From: Acinetobacter kookii
GTDB taxonomy: Bacteria > Pseudomonadota > Gammaproteobacteria > Pseudomonadales > Moraxellaceae
Assembly (NCBI RefSeq): GCF_900096895.1
Contig: NZ_FMYO01000003.1
Location: 224,149 to 288,148, forward strand
Length of the DNA stretch: 64,000 nucleotides
Direction of reading: 5' to 3'
In this document: piece by piece, positions 1 to 8,396 of the stretch
How positions within the stretch are numbered: the first letter of the stretch is position 1
Layout: every line of letters starts with the position of its first letter
The notes under the pieces: model-generated
Seen by the model: the letters and a program-made list of their open reading frames with translations, nothing else
The model's database searches: none
Told to the model about the DNA's origin: nothing
Translations under genes and position numbers: made by a program

Positions 1-127
1 ATTTTTTAGCCTGCAAGCCAACGACCCGATCATGTTTTAAGATGAAGGTAAAGATTGTCTCTAAAACAATCATGGTCATTGTGAGCAACAAATGCGGTTG
101 TTTTTGACCTTGTTGCGATTCACTCAT
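1..127 (-). CDS. N-terminal part of an unidentified protein (truncated by window edge)
   Basis: An open frame runs leftward from an ATG at 125-127 off the window edge with no stop, giving 42 complete codons. It begins MSESQQGQKQPHLL and includes a hydrophobic stretch (LLLTMTMIVLETIFTFIL) followed by a charged segment. A good ribosome-binding site (AAGGA, about 136-140) precedes the ATG on the minus strand. It is divergent from the phasin-like gene and the two share a 190-bp intergenic region. Too little is present to assign a function. It is treated as a real gene because of the start, the ribosome-binding site and the uninterrupted frame. Confidence 0.6.
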   Translation of the reverse strand, partial: MSESQQGQKQPHLLLTMTMIVLETIFTFILKHDRVVGLQAKK

Positions 128-317
128 AAAACTTAATCCTTACCTGAAAGGAGCATCCCATGCTCGAAAATGTGTTTCAGGACTTATCAACAAATATATT
201 AATCTTGCTTTGTAGAACAGTTTAGCAAATCGATCAAGTATTTAATTTGTTATTATAGCTGTATTTTTTGAGTAATTATATTTAAGTTGTATGGAAAATA
301 AGCAGGAGATTGGCTGA

Positions 318-785
318 ATGGATAAATCAATAAAAGATCAAGAGATTGATCAACTAAAAAATGAAAATACTGATAAAACAAAGAATAAATCACGTTCAGG
401 TCGTAAATCGGGTCTGGATTTTCGTAAATATACTCAGCAGATATGGCTTGCTGGCCTGGGGGCTTTTTCGCGTGCGGAAGAGGAAGGCAACAAACTCTTT
501 GACTCTTTAGTCAAGGTCGGTGAAGAACTGGAATCCAAGACGTCTGAAATTGCCGATCAAACCGTAGAAAAAGTTTCGGTAAAAGCCAAAGAATCGGTGA
601 GCGATACTAAAGACAAGGTCGAAAAACTCATTGACCATAGTGTTAACCACTCTTTAAACAGAATTGGTCTGGTTACCGTAAAAGATATTCAACATTTAGA
701 AAGTCTCATGTTACAACTCCATAATAAAGTCGATTTTTTGATTGAAGAAAATAAGCAGTTAAAGGCACAAATGTTACAAAAATGA
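318..785 (+). CDS. Phasin-family protein (PhaF/PhaI-like)
   Basis: A 155-residue protein. It has a charged Lys/Asn-rich N-terminal tail (1-35), then the segment KYTQQIWLAGLGAFSRAEEEG (about 38-58), which is typical of polyhydroxyalkanoate granule-associated phasins. A long amphipathic helical region follows (60-115), and the C-terminus is a short coiled coil (125-155, LESLMLQLHNKVDFL type). Phasins coat PHA granules or act as chaperone-like helical proteins. No PHA synthase or depolymerase gene lies beside it; a PhaC-like hydrolase is encoded about 45 kb away at 45192-46283. A ribosome-binding site (AGGAGA, 303-308) supports the ATG. It could serve a membrane or stress role rather than granule binding. 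Confidence 0.8.
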   Translation: MDKSIKDQEIDQLKNENTDKTKNKSRSGRKSGLDFRKYTQQIWLAGLGAFSRAEEEGNKLFDSLVKVGEELESKTSEIADQTVEKVSVKAKESVSDTKDKVEKLIDHSVNHSLNRIGLVTVKDIQHLESLMLQLHNKVDFLIEENKQLKAQMLQK

Positions 786-859
786 AACTTTTTTTAGTTT
801 TTCTGCATTTTTCAACAATTTTTTTCGCAATTATTTTATAGAAAAGCTGATTGAGAGTA

Positions 860-889
860 TTGCGTTTTGCCCCAAAGCATTGATATAAA
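860..889 (+). promoter_or_regulatory. Candidate sigma-70 promoter of hupB
   Basis: TTGCGT at 860-865 and TATAAA at 884-889 are separated by 18 bp, 55 bp ahead of the hupB ATG. The pair is a good match to a housekeeping promoter and suits an abundantly expressed nucleoid protein. Confidence 0.55.
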
Positions 890-944
890 GGTGTTATGGA
901 ATCCTTAGACCTTAAATAAACGATATTAAGAGGACGTAATCTTC

Positions 945-1217
945 ATGAATAAATCAGAATTAATCGATGCAATTGCAGAGAAAGGGGGATTGTCTAAGAC
1001 TGATGCAGGTAAAGCCTTAGATGCAACAATTGCTTCAATTACTGAAGCACTTAAATCTGGTGATACTGTTACACTTGTTGGTTTTGGTACATTCAACGTT
1101 AAAGAACGTGCGGCACGTACAGGTCGTAACCCGCAAACTGGCGCAGCTTTAGAAATTAAAGCAAGCAAAGTACCAAGCTTTAAAGCAGGTAAAGGTTTAA
1201 AAGATTCTGTAGCTTAA
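945..1217 (+). CDS. hupB: DNA-binding protein HU-beta
   Basis: 90 residues, the standard HU length. It begins [15 protein letters not shown] and carries the HU/IHF signature [21 protein letters not shown] (about 46-66), the DNA-contacting arm with Arg and Pro at its tip. HU is a homo- or heterodimeric nucleoid protein that bends DNA and affects replication, recombination and transcription. Its position directly upstream of ppiD is the classical gammaproteobacterial order hupB-ppiD. The ribosome-binding site (AAGAGGA, 929-935) is well spaced. A strong terminator separates it from ppiD, so the two genes are mostly expressed independently. Confidence 0.97.
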   Translation: MNKSELIDAIAEKGGLSKTDAGKALDATIASITEALKSGDTVTLVGFGTFNVKERAARTGRNPQTGAALEIKASKVPSFKAGKGLKDSVA

Positions 1218-1235
1218 TCTTTCTTAAAGCCGATA

Positions 1236-1264
1236 AACGCGCCCTATAGGCGCGTTTTTTATTA
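1236..1264 (+). terminator. Rho-independent terminator of hupB
   Basis: Perfect 8-bp stem AACGCGCC/GGCGCGTT (1236-1243 and 1249-1256) with a 5-nt loop and a following T-run. Confidence 0.9.
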
Positions 1265-1348
1265 ATAATGCCGATTTACAGTGTGAACACATTCATTCAG
1301 CTGAGGTTTTCGGGTAAAATCCCCCAGAAATAAAATATTGGAATACTT

Positions 1349-3217
1349 ATGGAATCTTTTCGTAAAGTTATTAAGGGCTGGTTGGGCAAAGTGTTGCTCA
1401 TTTTGTTTTTGACCCCTTTAGCACTTGTAGGTATTGAAGGATATTTTAGTGGTGGTAAGTCAGAAGACACAGCAAAACTGGTGAATGGCCAGGAAATTTC
1501 TAAAAAAGAATTGGAGTCGCTGACCCAAACATTTAAAGAACAATATTTGGCTTATGCCAACGGCGACGAAACTTTACTGAATCAATCTTTCATTGAAAAC
1601 AAGGCGATGGATAGTCTGGTCGCTCGAACCTTGTTGTTACAGCAGGCAGAAGAGCTGGGCATTTCATTAAGTGATGCACAAATTGAACAGATGGTTGCCC
1701 AGCAACCAAGCTTCCAGGAAAACGGTAAATTTTCTGAAGCCTTATACTCAAATTATTTGCGTTCAGTTGGCATGACCAGTCAGGCTTTGATTGCCAACTT
1801 GCGTAAAGACCATGCCTTGAAAATGTTGACTTCAACATTTATGGACTATGCATTGGTGAGCAAGCTTGATATTCAGCAAATTGCCAACTTGCAAACTGAA
1901 CAACGCACCTTGCATCTTGCCAGCATTAAACTGGATGAATACAAGAAAAATATCAAAGTCACACCGCAAGAAATAGCAGCTTATTACAACAAGCATCAAA
2001 ATGCGTTTAAGCAGGTTGCAAGTGTAGATGTGGACTACGTTGTGCTTACGCCTGCTGATGTTGCACCTGCCAATACTCAAGTGACAGATGCTGAATTGCA
2101 GCAAGCTTATAATGCATTTGTTGATGCGCAAAAGCAGAATGTTAAGCCATTGGTCAAACATATTTTAATTACGGCAGACACCCGTTCGGACGCTGAGGCG
2201 AAAAAATTAGCCAATGAGGTCGCTGCAAAAATTAAAGCAGGCATGTCTTTTGCCCAAGCTGCAGCACAGTATTCGGATGATACTGAATCGAAATCTAAGG
2301 GTGGTGTGGTAGAAGCCTATGCAAAAGGCGTGTTTGGTGATGCATTTGATCAAAGCGTAGCTTCTTTAAAACCCGCACAAGTTTCAGCACCGGTTAAAAC
2401 CCAGTATGGTTATCATTTAATTGAAACCGAAGCCGCTGCAATGAAGTTGCCTTCATTTGAGACTGAAAAACCGCGCTTGCTGGCTGAGTTGCAAAAGAAT
2501 AAAGCCGCAAATTCATTCTCGGATGCTGTAAATAGCCTGAATGAGCTGGTTGTAGGGAGCGATGCGCTAGATGTGGTGGCGCAGGAAGTTAAAGGTGTAA
2601 CGGTTCAGTCTGTGAAAGGTATGACCCTGGCTACACAGCATCCTGTACTGAGCGATGCCAATGTCAAGGTCAAGCTGTTTAATGATGATGTGAAAAATGG
2701 CGATCGCAATGCATCTAGCAGCATTCAAATGGCAAATGGCAATACTGTTTGGGTAAAAGTACGTAATTATCATGCGGCTGGTGTGCAGACTTTGGCTGAA
2801 GCAACACCACGTGTAAAAGCAAAACTCATCGAACAGAAAGCAAGTGATGCAGCGAAAGCGAAAATCCAGACCGCATTGAATAACTTTAAATCACAACCAG
2901 CTGTTAGCGTTGTGGCACAAAGTCAGATTACTTTTGAAAATGCTGGTGTATTTACCCGTTCACAAGGCCTAAAACGTGAGATTGAACGTGCGGCATTCAG
3001 TGTTCCGGCACCGAAAGCAGGCATGTGGTCAGTCACGACTGCTTCTTTGCCTAATGAATTGGTGGTGGTTGCTGTATCAAATGTGAACAAGACAACTTCG
3101 AATGCCTTAACCAATGAACAGTTGGGTGAATTGTCCAAGTTGTATCAACAGCTTCGTGGTCAGCAGGAACTGGATGATTACACGCAATATCTAAAGTCAC
3201 ATGCGAAGATTAAGTAA
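1349..3217 (+). CDS. ppiD: Periplasmic folding chaperone PpiD (SurA_N / parvulin-type)
   Basis: 622 residues, close to E. coli PpiD (623). A short cytoplasmic N-terminus is followed by one membrane segment (about 13-30, KVLLILFLTPLALVGIEGYF). Next come a SurA-like chaperone domain (about 40-230) and a parvulin rotamase domain (about 265-360, starting VKHILITADTRSDAEAKKLA). The C-terminal domain resembles a second, degenerate parvulin region. PpiD is anchored to the inner membrane at the SecYEG translocon and helps newly exported proteins fold. The hupB-ppiD order is conserved. A ribosome-binding site upstream of the ATG is weak. Confidence 0.95.
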   Translation: MESFRKVIKGWLGKVLLILFLTPLALVGIEGYFSGGKSEDTAKLVNGQEISKKELESLTQTFKEQYLAYANGDETLLNQSFIENKAMDSLVARTLLLQQAEELGISLSDAQIEQMVAQQPSFQENGKFSEALYSNYLRSVGMTSQALIANLRKDHALKMLTSTFMDYALVSKLDIQQIANLQTEQRTLHLASIKLDEYKKNIKVTPQEIAAYYNKHQNAFKQVASVDVDYVVLTPADVAPANTQVTDAELQQAYNAFVDAQKQNVKPLVKHILITADTRSDAEAKKLANEVAAKIKAGMSFAQAAAQYSDDTESKSKGGVVEAYAKGVFGDAFDQSVASLKPAQVSAPVKTQYGYHLIETEAAAMKLPSFETEKPRLLAELQKNKAANSFSDAVNSLNELVVGSDALDVVAQEVKGVTVQSVKGMTLATQHPVLSDANVKVKLFNDDVKNGDRNASSSIQMANGNTVWVKVRNYHAAGVQTLAEATPRVKAKLIEQKASDAAKAKIQTALNNFKSQPAVSVVAQSQITFENAGVFTRSQGLKREIERAAFSVPAPKAGMWSVTTASLPNELVVVAVSNVNKTTSNALTNEQLGELSKLYQQLRGQQELDDYTQYLKSHAKIK

Positions 3218-3230
3218 TCTTAAGTGAAAT

Positions 3231-3262
3231 AAAAAAAACCTGCGTTAACGCAGGTTTTTTTA
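3231..3262. terminator. Bidirectional terminator between ppiD and the DUF2797 gene
   Basis: A perfect 20-bp palindrome (AACCTGCGTT/AACGCAGGTT, 3237-3256) is flanked by A-run and T-run, so it can end both convergent transcripts. Confidence 0.92.
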
Positions 3263-3277
3263 TGGCTGAATTGAAGC

Positions 3278-4150
3278 TTATTCAGCACGTATTTTCAGTT
3301 CATAGCCTGAATATTTGCGGATATTAATGACACCGGTATCCAAGATTAGATATTGTCCTTTAATACCCAGTAATTTGCCACGAATAATCGGTGTTTTATC
3401 CAGATTGTGTGACTTGATTTTTTCGGGATATTGCTCGACCGGATAAACAAACTCGCGTGGCAGCTCATTTTCCATGACTTCAATTGTTTCGTTAAATTCG
3501 AGGTTCTGGCTAAATTCATCCCGAATGGTTTGAATTTTCGGTGCAAATTCTTCTATCAGCTGTTCACGCACTTCTATTAAATTGAGCGGTTCAGCTTCGC
3601 CTTTGAGTAGTTTGCGCCAATCCGTCTTGTCTGCAACCTGAGTGCCAAACATAATTTCCAGTTGGCCTGAGAGACGGCGGGAACCTACTTTCATAATCGG
3701 CAAAGCCTGGGTTGCACCCTGGTCCAGCCAGCGCGTTGGCATTTGTCCAAGACGGGTGATGCCGACTTTTAATGCACTTGAATTGGCCAGATAAACAATA
3801 TGCGGCTGGAAGCACACATCATGAGCAAAGCTATCTTCGCGGCAAGTCCCGAGATGATAATGACAGGTTTCCGGTTTCATAATGCACATGTCACAGGATG
3901 CTTTGGTTTTGAAACATTTAAAGCAGTGACCCTGTGAAAAGGATTTACTGGTTTTGCTACCACAGGATACACAGTAGATATTGCCGGTCCATTCGATTTC
4001 AATTTCCTGGCCTAAATTGAATGGCAGGTCAACTTCTGAACGATCTAGAATAAATTTATATTCAACATTTGCCTTGTGTGTATGTTGATCAGTTACACTA
4101 AGGTCCTTAAGACCTGCATGCATTTTATGGCAAATGCCTTGTAGTTCCAT
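3278..4150 (-). CDS. DUF2797 protein, Cys-rich zinc-ribbon with a GIY-YIG-like segment
   Basis: 290 residues from the ATG at 4150, which gives a standard MELQG start; an upstream extension is less likely because it would run into the divergent gene. The middle holds a dense Cys cluster (CVSC 60-63, CFKC 76-79, CDMC 86-89, then C96, C103 and C113) typical of DUF2797 and likely to bind zinc. Right after it comes VYLANSSALKVGITR (119-133) and RWLDQGA (140-146). This stretch resembles the Y...KvGxT...R core of GIY-YIG nucleases, but that is inference. The C-terminal third is charged and ends in a small beta-rich region. No function is established. The start lies only 34 bp from the divergent gene at 4185. 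Confidence 0.8.
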   Translation of the reverse strand: MELQGICHKMHAGLKDLSVTDQHTHKANVEYKFILDRSEVDLPFNLGQEIEIEWTGNIYCVSCGSKTSKSFSQGHCFKCFKTKASCDMCIMKPETCHYHLGTCREDSFAHDVCFQPHIVYLANSSALKVGITRLGQMPTRWLDQGATQALPIMKVGSRRLSGQLEIMFGTQVADKTDWRKLLKGEAEPLNLIEVREQLIEEFAPKIQTIRDEFSQNLEFNETIEVMENELPREFVYPVEQYPEKIKSHNLDKTPIIRGKLLGIKGQYLILDTGVINIRKYSGYELKIRAE

Positions 4151-4184
4151 ACAGAATACTCTCTTCAATAATAAGGATGCAGTT

Positions 4185-4655
4185 ATGGCTGAACAAAATG
4201 TCATTACTTCAATGCTAGACGATTTATCTCAGGAACAGCCTATCCAAACTGCATTATGTATTGGTCAAAATCTTGCACAATACGACAATAATCAATCAAT
4301 TCAATGGCACTATTTTAACGTAACTGAGTTTTTAAATCTGCCTTTTACCCAGCGATATGATCTGGGTTTTGTGGTGATGGATGCACAAGAGTTGGCGCTA
4401 CTTTCTGATGTGCAGAAGTCTCAGCTGTTAGTGAGATTACGTGACCTGATGGCAAAACGAATTGTTGTGGTCAGTCGATTACAGGATGAAAAATTGTTGC
4501 GTGCCTTGGGTTTTACCCAGCTGATTGATAAAACCCGTCATGACAGTGATTTTGCACTGTGGCAATTCAATATTTTAACCTATAAACATGTGCCTGACTG
4601 GTTTAACTCCAAATTCTGGGCAAACCCTGAAAACTGGAATAAATTTCGCTGGTAA
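4185..4655 (+). CDS. Conserved hypothetical protein (DUF6231-like)
   Basis: 156 residues from MAEQNVITS; the ATG at 4185 follows AAGGA (4172-4176). An upstream in-frame ATG at 4134 would overlap the divergent DUF2797 start and has no ribosome-binding site. The protein has an alternating beta/alpha pattern (TALCIGQ, DLGFVVMDAQEL, RIVVVSRLQ) like a degenerate Rossmann/methyltransferase fold, and ends in a W/N/F-rich tail (WFNSKFWANPENWNKFRW). The overall pattern recalls the DUF6231 family of pseudomonads, assigned from memory. No catalytic motif is seen. The gene is divergent from DUF2797. Confidence 0.75.
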   Translation: MAEQNVITSMLDDLSQEQPIQTALCIGQNLAQYDNNQSIQWHYFNVTEFLNLPFTQRYDLGFVVMDAQELALLSDVQKSQLLVRLRDLMAKRIVVVSRLQDEKLLRALGFTQLIDKTRHDSDFALWQFNILTYKHVPDWFNSKFWANPENWNKFRW

Positions 4656-4752
4656 TAATTGTTTGTTGTCATTGCAAATTTTAACAATAGCGATTTATTT
4701 ATTACGTTCAAAGCATCGTATTCTTTTATTAGGCTCATAAAAGGATAGTGCG

Positions 4753-5397
4753 ATGACGAATCTTAGTAATATTGTTGAAATGCTGGCTAAACAGGCTTTA
4801 GGTGGCAATCAGCAACAATCACGGCAGGGTGGTTTAGGAGATATTTTAGCTTCGGTATTTGGCCAGATGAGTGCGAATGATACTCAGCAAAGTCAACAAC
4901 AAAACCAGCAGAACCAGCAAAGACAACAAGGTGGGTTGGGCGGAATTTTGGGATCAGTGCTGGGACATTTGAGTGGTCAACAAAATCAGCAACCTCAGTA
5001 CAACCAACAGCGAAGTAATGTAGGTAAGACCTTATTGATTGCGGTGCTTCCTTTGGTGCTTGCCTGGATTCAGAAGCAAGGCGGTTTGCAGGGTGCGCTG
5101 GATAAACTAAAAGGTATGGGACTCAGTCGCCAGGTGGATGATTGGGTTTCTACAGGTCCAGGTGAAAATGCCAGTGTGGACCAGCAGCAGGTACAGGGTC
5201 TGTTTGATGATCAGGAAGTCGAGCAGGTCGCACAGGAAACCCACGTACCCAAACAGGATATTTACGCTGCGATTTCAAAAGTCTTGCCGCAAATTATTGA
5301 TTCACTGACGCCTCAAGGCGAACAAACCAATAAGCAGGAAGCCAATGCTGATATTCAGCAGGTGATGAACCTGGTGTCCGGCTTTTTGAAACGTTAA
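4753..5397 (+). CDS. YidB-family (DUF937) protein
   Basis: 214 residues. It has repeated Gly-Gly-Leu-Gly segments (GGLGDILASVFGQM and GGLGGILGSVLGHL), separated by very Gln/Asn-rich linkers (about 55-65 and 83-92). The C-terminal half is the conserved DUF937/YidB region (about 100-214) with WIQKQGGLQGALDKLKGMGL. E. coli YidB belongs to this family; its role is unknown. The Gln-rich repeats look like low-complexity insertions and could vary between strains. The protein has no signal peptide and is predicted cytoplasmic. A ribosome-binding site AAGGA precedes the ATG. Confidence 0.85.
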   Translation: MTNLSNIVEMLAKQALGGNQQQSRQGGLGDILASVFGQMSANDTQQSQQQNQQNQQRQQGGLGGILGSVLGHLSGQQNQQPQYNQQRSNVGKTLLIAVLPLVLAWIQKQGGLQGALDKLKGMGLSRQVDDWVSTGPGENASVDQQQVQGLFDDQEVEQVAQETHVPKQDIYAAISKVLPQIIDSLTPQGEQTNKQEANADIQQVMNLVSGFLKR

Positions 5398-5472
5398 GAT
5401 TTTAACCGGCTGAGTGGCTGGCTCAGCTGGTTGTTAAGCATTTAAAATAAAATAGCCTATGCTAAATAAATG

Positions 5473-6102
5473 CTACTGATGATTTTCCATGTTAAATAAA
5501 TTATTGGATTTGGAAATTTTTTTAGCAATATAGTGGGACTTTTTTAGGCGAATCAAAATAATCTGCGATTGAAATTCCAGTTCACCAAATTCAGGCTCAA
5601 CCTGTACATAATGTAATTGTCCAAAACTGTCCCGTACCCGTGCCTGTGCGGAAAATCCCGGACGGGCATTGCCACTGGAAATGGTCGCCAAACGTCCCAG
5701 TAGACTGACCTGTTGCTTGGTCAGTGTCGGCTTGATGACCTGGTCAAGGCAATGAATCATAAATACAGTGAAAAACACCGCAATGATCAGCGCCGGGATC
5801 ATCAGATAATAAGCAGGCAAGAATGCCTTCTGTTGTGCAAATACGCAAAGTTGCAGAAAATAGCCTGCAAAACTGAAGTTCATGAGTAAAAACACCACAA
5901 TCAGTGTTTTGGAGAATTTGACGTTGAGCAGTGGTGAGTCAGTCAGTTTCTTTGGTGAAAGCGTTTTTAGAAACTCGGTCGGGCGAATGTTAAAATAATA
6001 GCCAATGGTTTCTGCCATGCTGAGTACAATTAAGGCCAATAAACTTAAATGAAACGGGATCAAGTTATAGTCTTGTAGAAACTCAAGCATGGCAAATTCC
6101 AT
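5473..6102 (-). CDS. Inner-membrane protein, DUF1449/YqiJ-like with C-terminal OB-fold-like domain
   Basis: 209 residues. Three hydrophobic helices lie at about 13-35, 65-88 and 96-118. They are followed by a soluble beta-rich region (about 133-190: LLGRLATISSG, ARPGFSAQARVRD, LHYVQVEP, SQIILIRL) that resembles the OB-fold of YqiJ/NfeD-type partners of flotillins. No flotillin (YqiK) gene is adjacent. It is the last gene of a tight minus-strand operon; its ATG lies 5 bp after the stop of the Rieske gene, inside whose end its ribosome-binding site sits. Family assignment is by architecture only. Confidence 0.65.
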   Translation of the reverse strand: MEFAMLEFLQDYNLIPFHLSLLALIVLSMAETIGYYFNIRPTEFLKTLSPKKLTDSPLLNVKFSKTLIVVFLLMNFSFAGYFLQLCVFAQQKAFLPAYYLMIPALIIAVFFTVFMIHCLDQVIKPTLTKQQVSLLGRLATISSGNARPGFSAQARVRDSFGQLHYVQVEPEFGELEFQSQIILIRLKKSHYIAKKISKSNNLFNMENHQ

Positions 6103-6107
6103 TGGGT

Positions 6108-6434
6108 TTATTCTTCTTTCAGGTAAATTCCACCATCAGAATGCACGGTAATTTCAACTTTTTCAAGTGATTGCCCCTGGCAGGGACCAGAAACACATTC
6201 ACCGGTTTCAACCAGAAACAGGGCTCCATGCGTGGAGCATTCAATATATTCCTGATCACGGTCTAGAAACTGGTTTTCCAGAAATTCCAGCTCGACCTGC
6301 AAGTGAGGACAGAGATTCTGATAGGCATAGAATGAGCCGTCACGCTGGGTAATGAAAATATTGTCACCATTTGGCGTTTCGTATGAACGTGCTTCACGTT
6401 CAGGAATCTCTTCCATCATGGCAATTTTAATCAT
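6108..6434 (-). CDS. Small Rieske [2Fe-2S] ferredoxin-like protein
   Basis: 108 residues. The Rieske cluster ligands are clear: C42-P-H44 and C66-S-T-H69, with the surrounding NLCPH and CSTHG boxes. Stand-alone Rieske proteins of this size (NirD/BphF-like) carry electrons to an oxygenase or reductase. The start is taken at 6434, where ATG overlaps the stop of the upstream kinase gene as TAATG, with a good AGAAGGA just upstream; a further in-frame ATG at 6443 lacks a ribosome-binding site. No oxygenase is nearby, so its partner is unknown. It is probably translationally coupled to the kinase gene. Confidence 0.88.
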   Translation of the reverse strand: MIKIAMMEEIPEREARSYETPNGDNIFITQRDGSFYAYQNLCPHLQVELEFLENQFLDRDQEYIECSTHGALFLVETGECVSGPCQGQSLEKVEITVHSDGGIYLKEE

Positions 6435-7447
6435 TATGCACATTCCTTCTGAAAGTTATTTAATAATTCTGCGTAACTTTCTACACTCAGGCGCGGGCCA
6501 AACTGTGAAACCACTTCACTTGAAATCAGGATTGAAAGTTCAGCAGCCAGTTTAAGGCTTAAGCCTGCATTCAATGCATACAGGAATGCGCCTGCAAAGG
6601 CATCACCGGCACCATTGGCATCTACCGCAGTCACTTTACGGCCTGGAACTTTCAAGGTTTGTTCAGAATCGGAAATTAAGGCACCTTCAGCTGACAATGT
6701 AATGACAGTGTATTTGCTTTTTAGTTGCAATTTAGCCAGTGCTGCTTCAATTGAATCGGTTTCTGTGTACATTAAAGCTTCATGATAATTGCACAGCAAT
6801 AAATCCACGCCATCATCCAAAAGCTCATCCAGACCTTGACGTGCATACTGCACCATTGCAGGATCAGAAAGGGTTAAGGCAATTTTTACCCCATGTGCTT
6901 TTGCAATTGCACGGGCCTGTTTAACCGCTTGACGTGCAGTATCGCTGGTGGACAAATAGCCTTCAATATACAGCCATTTTGCGGTTTTTAAAGGTTCAAA
7001 ATTAATTTGAGCTTCACTCAGTTCAGCGGTAATGCCGAGGTAAGTTTGCATGGTGCGTTCAGAGTCCGGACTCACCAGAACCATACAGGTACCTGTCACA
7101 CCTTCACTGACGGATTGCTCGGCGGTTTGAATACCTGCTTCGTTTAAACCTTTCAGATAAATCTGACCAAGTTCGTCGTTGCCTACGCGGCAAGCATAAA
7201 ATGCAGTGCTGCCCAAGGCACTAAAAGCAACGGTGGTATTTGCGGCAGACCCACCCGAGGCTTGACCTTTGTATAGTTGTGTTTCTTTTAAATTATTATA
7301 TAAATTTGCTTGCGTTTCACCATCAGTCAACTGCATAGTGCCTTTTTGCAAATTTTGTTGAATCAGGAAATCGTCAGAGACTTTAAATTCTTGGTCGATT
7401 AATGCATTACCAATTGCAAAAAGATCAACAGTTGTCATGTCTTTCAT
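6434..7447 (-). CDS. Adenosine kinase (PfkB family sugar/nucleoside kinase)
   Basis: 337 residues. It shows the two PfkB signatures: GQASGGSAANTTVAFSALG (about 61-79), and VDANGAGDAFAGAFLY (275-290), whose last Asp (D282) is the catalytic base and whose GAGD forms the anion hole. The overall sequence fits the bacterial adenosine kinase-like group, which phosphorylates adenosine or a related nucleoside with ATP. The start may be 7447 or the ATG at 7438, which has slightly better upstream purines. It is first in the operon with the Rieske and YqiJ-like genes (1-bp overlap, then 5-bp gap). The substrate cannot be fixed from sequence alone. Confidence 0.85.
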   Translation of the reverse strand: MKDMTTVDLFAIGNALIDQEFKVSDDFLIQQNLQKGTMQLTDGETQANLYNNLKETQLYKGQASGGSAANTTVAFSALGSTAFYACRVGNDELGQIYLKGLNEAGIQTAEQSVSEGVTGTCMVLVSPDSERTMQTYLGITAELSEAQINFEPLKTAKWLYIEGYLSTSDTARQAVKQARAIAKAHGVKIALTLSDPAMVQYARQGLDELLDDGVDLLLCNYHEALMYTETDSIEAALAKLQLKSKYTVITLSAEGALISDSEQTLKVPGRKVTAVDANGAGDAFAGAFLYALNAGLSLKLAAELSILISSEVVSQFGPRLSVESYAELLNNFQKECA

Positions 7448-7574
7448 TCACATTTAAATTAAAACGCTAAGTTTACACCAATGCTCATGATTGCTGTAGA
7501 TTGATGAATAAAATTCAATATATAGTCAATTTATTCGTTCAAAATACCCTATAGGACAGAATAAGGAAGGTTAG

Positions 7575-8024
7575 ATGAATATCACGATTGATAAAGCTGA
7601 ACAATTACCTGAACAAATCAAGGAATTAGCCAAGCAGGCACAGCAAGAAGGATTTCAGTTTGTTGATCGATTGATTGAAGAGTTTGAAAGTGGCAAGAAC
7701 AGGTTTGATCAACCGGGTGAATTCCTGTTGTTGGGCTATCATGATGACAAGCTTGTGGCTTGTGGCGGTTTAAACCAGCAATGGAATGAAAACGAAATAG
7801 ATAGCCGGATTGGCCGGGTACGTCGTTTTTATGTCTTGCCTGAATATCGCAAGCATGGTGTAGGCAAACAACTGTTACAACAGCTGGAAAAAGAGGCTCG
7901 TGCCAACTTTTCAGCCCTGTGCCTGAATACCGACACCAAAAATGCAGCACATTTCTATCAAAAACAAAACTATGTGTTTGTAGAGAATCATCCCAACTAT
8001 AGTTATTTCAAATATCTGATCTAG
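7575..8024 (+). CDS. GNAT family N-acetyltransferase
   Basis: 149 residues. The acetyl-CoA binding motif A is RRFYVLPEYRKHGVGKQLLQQLE (about 78-100), with the R-x-x-G-x-G/A loop. The C-terminal AAHFYQKQNYVFVENHPNYSYF is the usual GNAT motif B region with a conserved Tyr. The acceptor substrate is unknown. The ribosome-binding site AAGGAAGG precedes the ATG. The gene is divergent from adenosine kinase and is followed by 370 bp without a convincing gene. Confidence 0.85.
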   Translation: MNITIDKAEQLPEQIKELAKQAQQEGFQFVDRLIEEFESGKNRFDQPGEFLLLGYHDDKLVACGGLNQQWNENEIDSRIGRVRRFYVLPEYRKHGVGKQLLQQLEKEARANFSALCLNTDTKNAAHFYQKQNYVFVENHPNYSYFKYLI

Positions 8025-8396
8025 TTTTGGTCTTTGACTATGACACTGTTTAGTCCAGGTGGGCTTGATGGTGTCATGCTGAAGCAATTTATTAATTTAA
8101 AAGCTTTTTATTTTGCTGATACCAGTCTACAAAAATAATTAAAAATTATTTCAATTCAATCTCTTGTTGATTGTGTGGATAGCTTTGTTTTGCACTGATT
8201 TTAAATACGGAATGAGTCCTAGCCAGAATTCATTTTTAATCAGGTTACATTAAAAAATTGTGCTTCTTTGCTTAAACTATGACGTTCTTAAAACTGGACT
8301 AAAATGCTTGGAATTTCGTAACAGTACAAATTCAAATGGTGCAATATTCAGGTATAATCAAAACCATCTTATAAATATGTAAATGTTGGAGATCAC
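8025..8396. other. Intergenic stretch (372 bp), no gene recognised
   Basis: AT-rich. It holds an inverted pair ATGACAC/GTGTCAT (about 8040-8046 and 8070-8076) with a long spacer and no T-run, and a 32-codon ORF from 8040 without a ribosome-binding site. Nothing convincing beyond the presumed promoter region of the M16C gene was found. Confidence 0.5.

Noticed and set aside
926..1168. 80-codon ORF antisense to hupB
   Set aside because: Lies within the hupB coding region on the other strand; no ribosome-binding site; an expected shadow of biased codon use.
4753..5050. Gln-rich repeats in the YidB-like gene considered as a tandem DNA repeat
   Set aside because: Repeats are at protein level with varied CAG/CAA codons; no regular DNA period.
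8040..8138. 32-codon ORF after the GNAT gene
   Set aside because: No ribosome-binding site or promoter; composition not gene-like.
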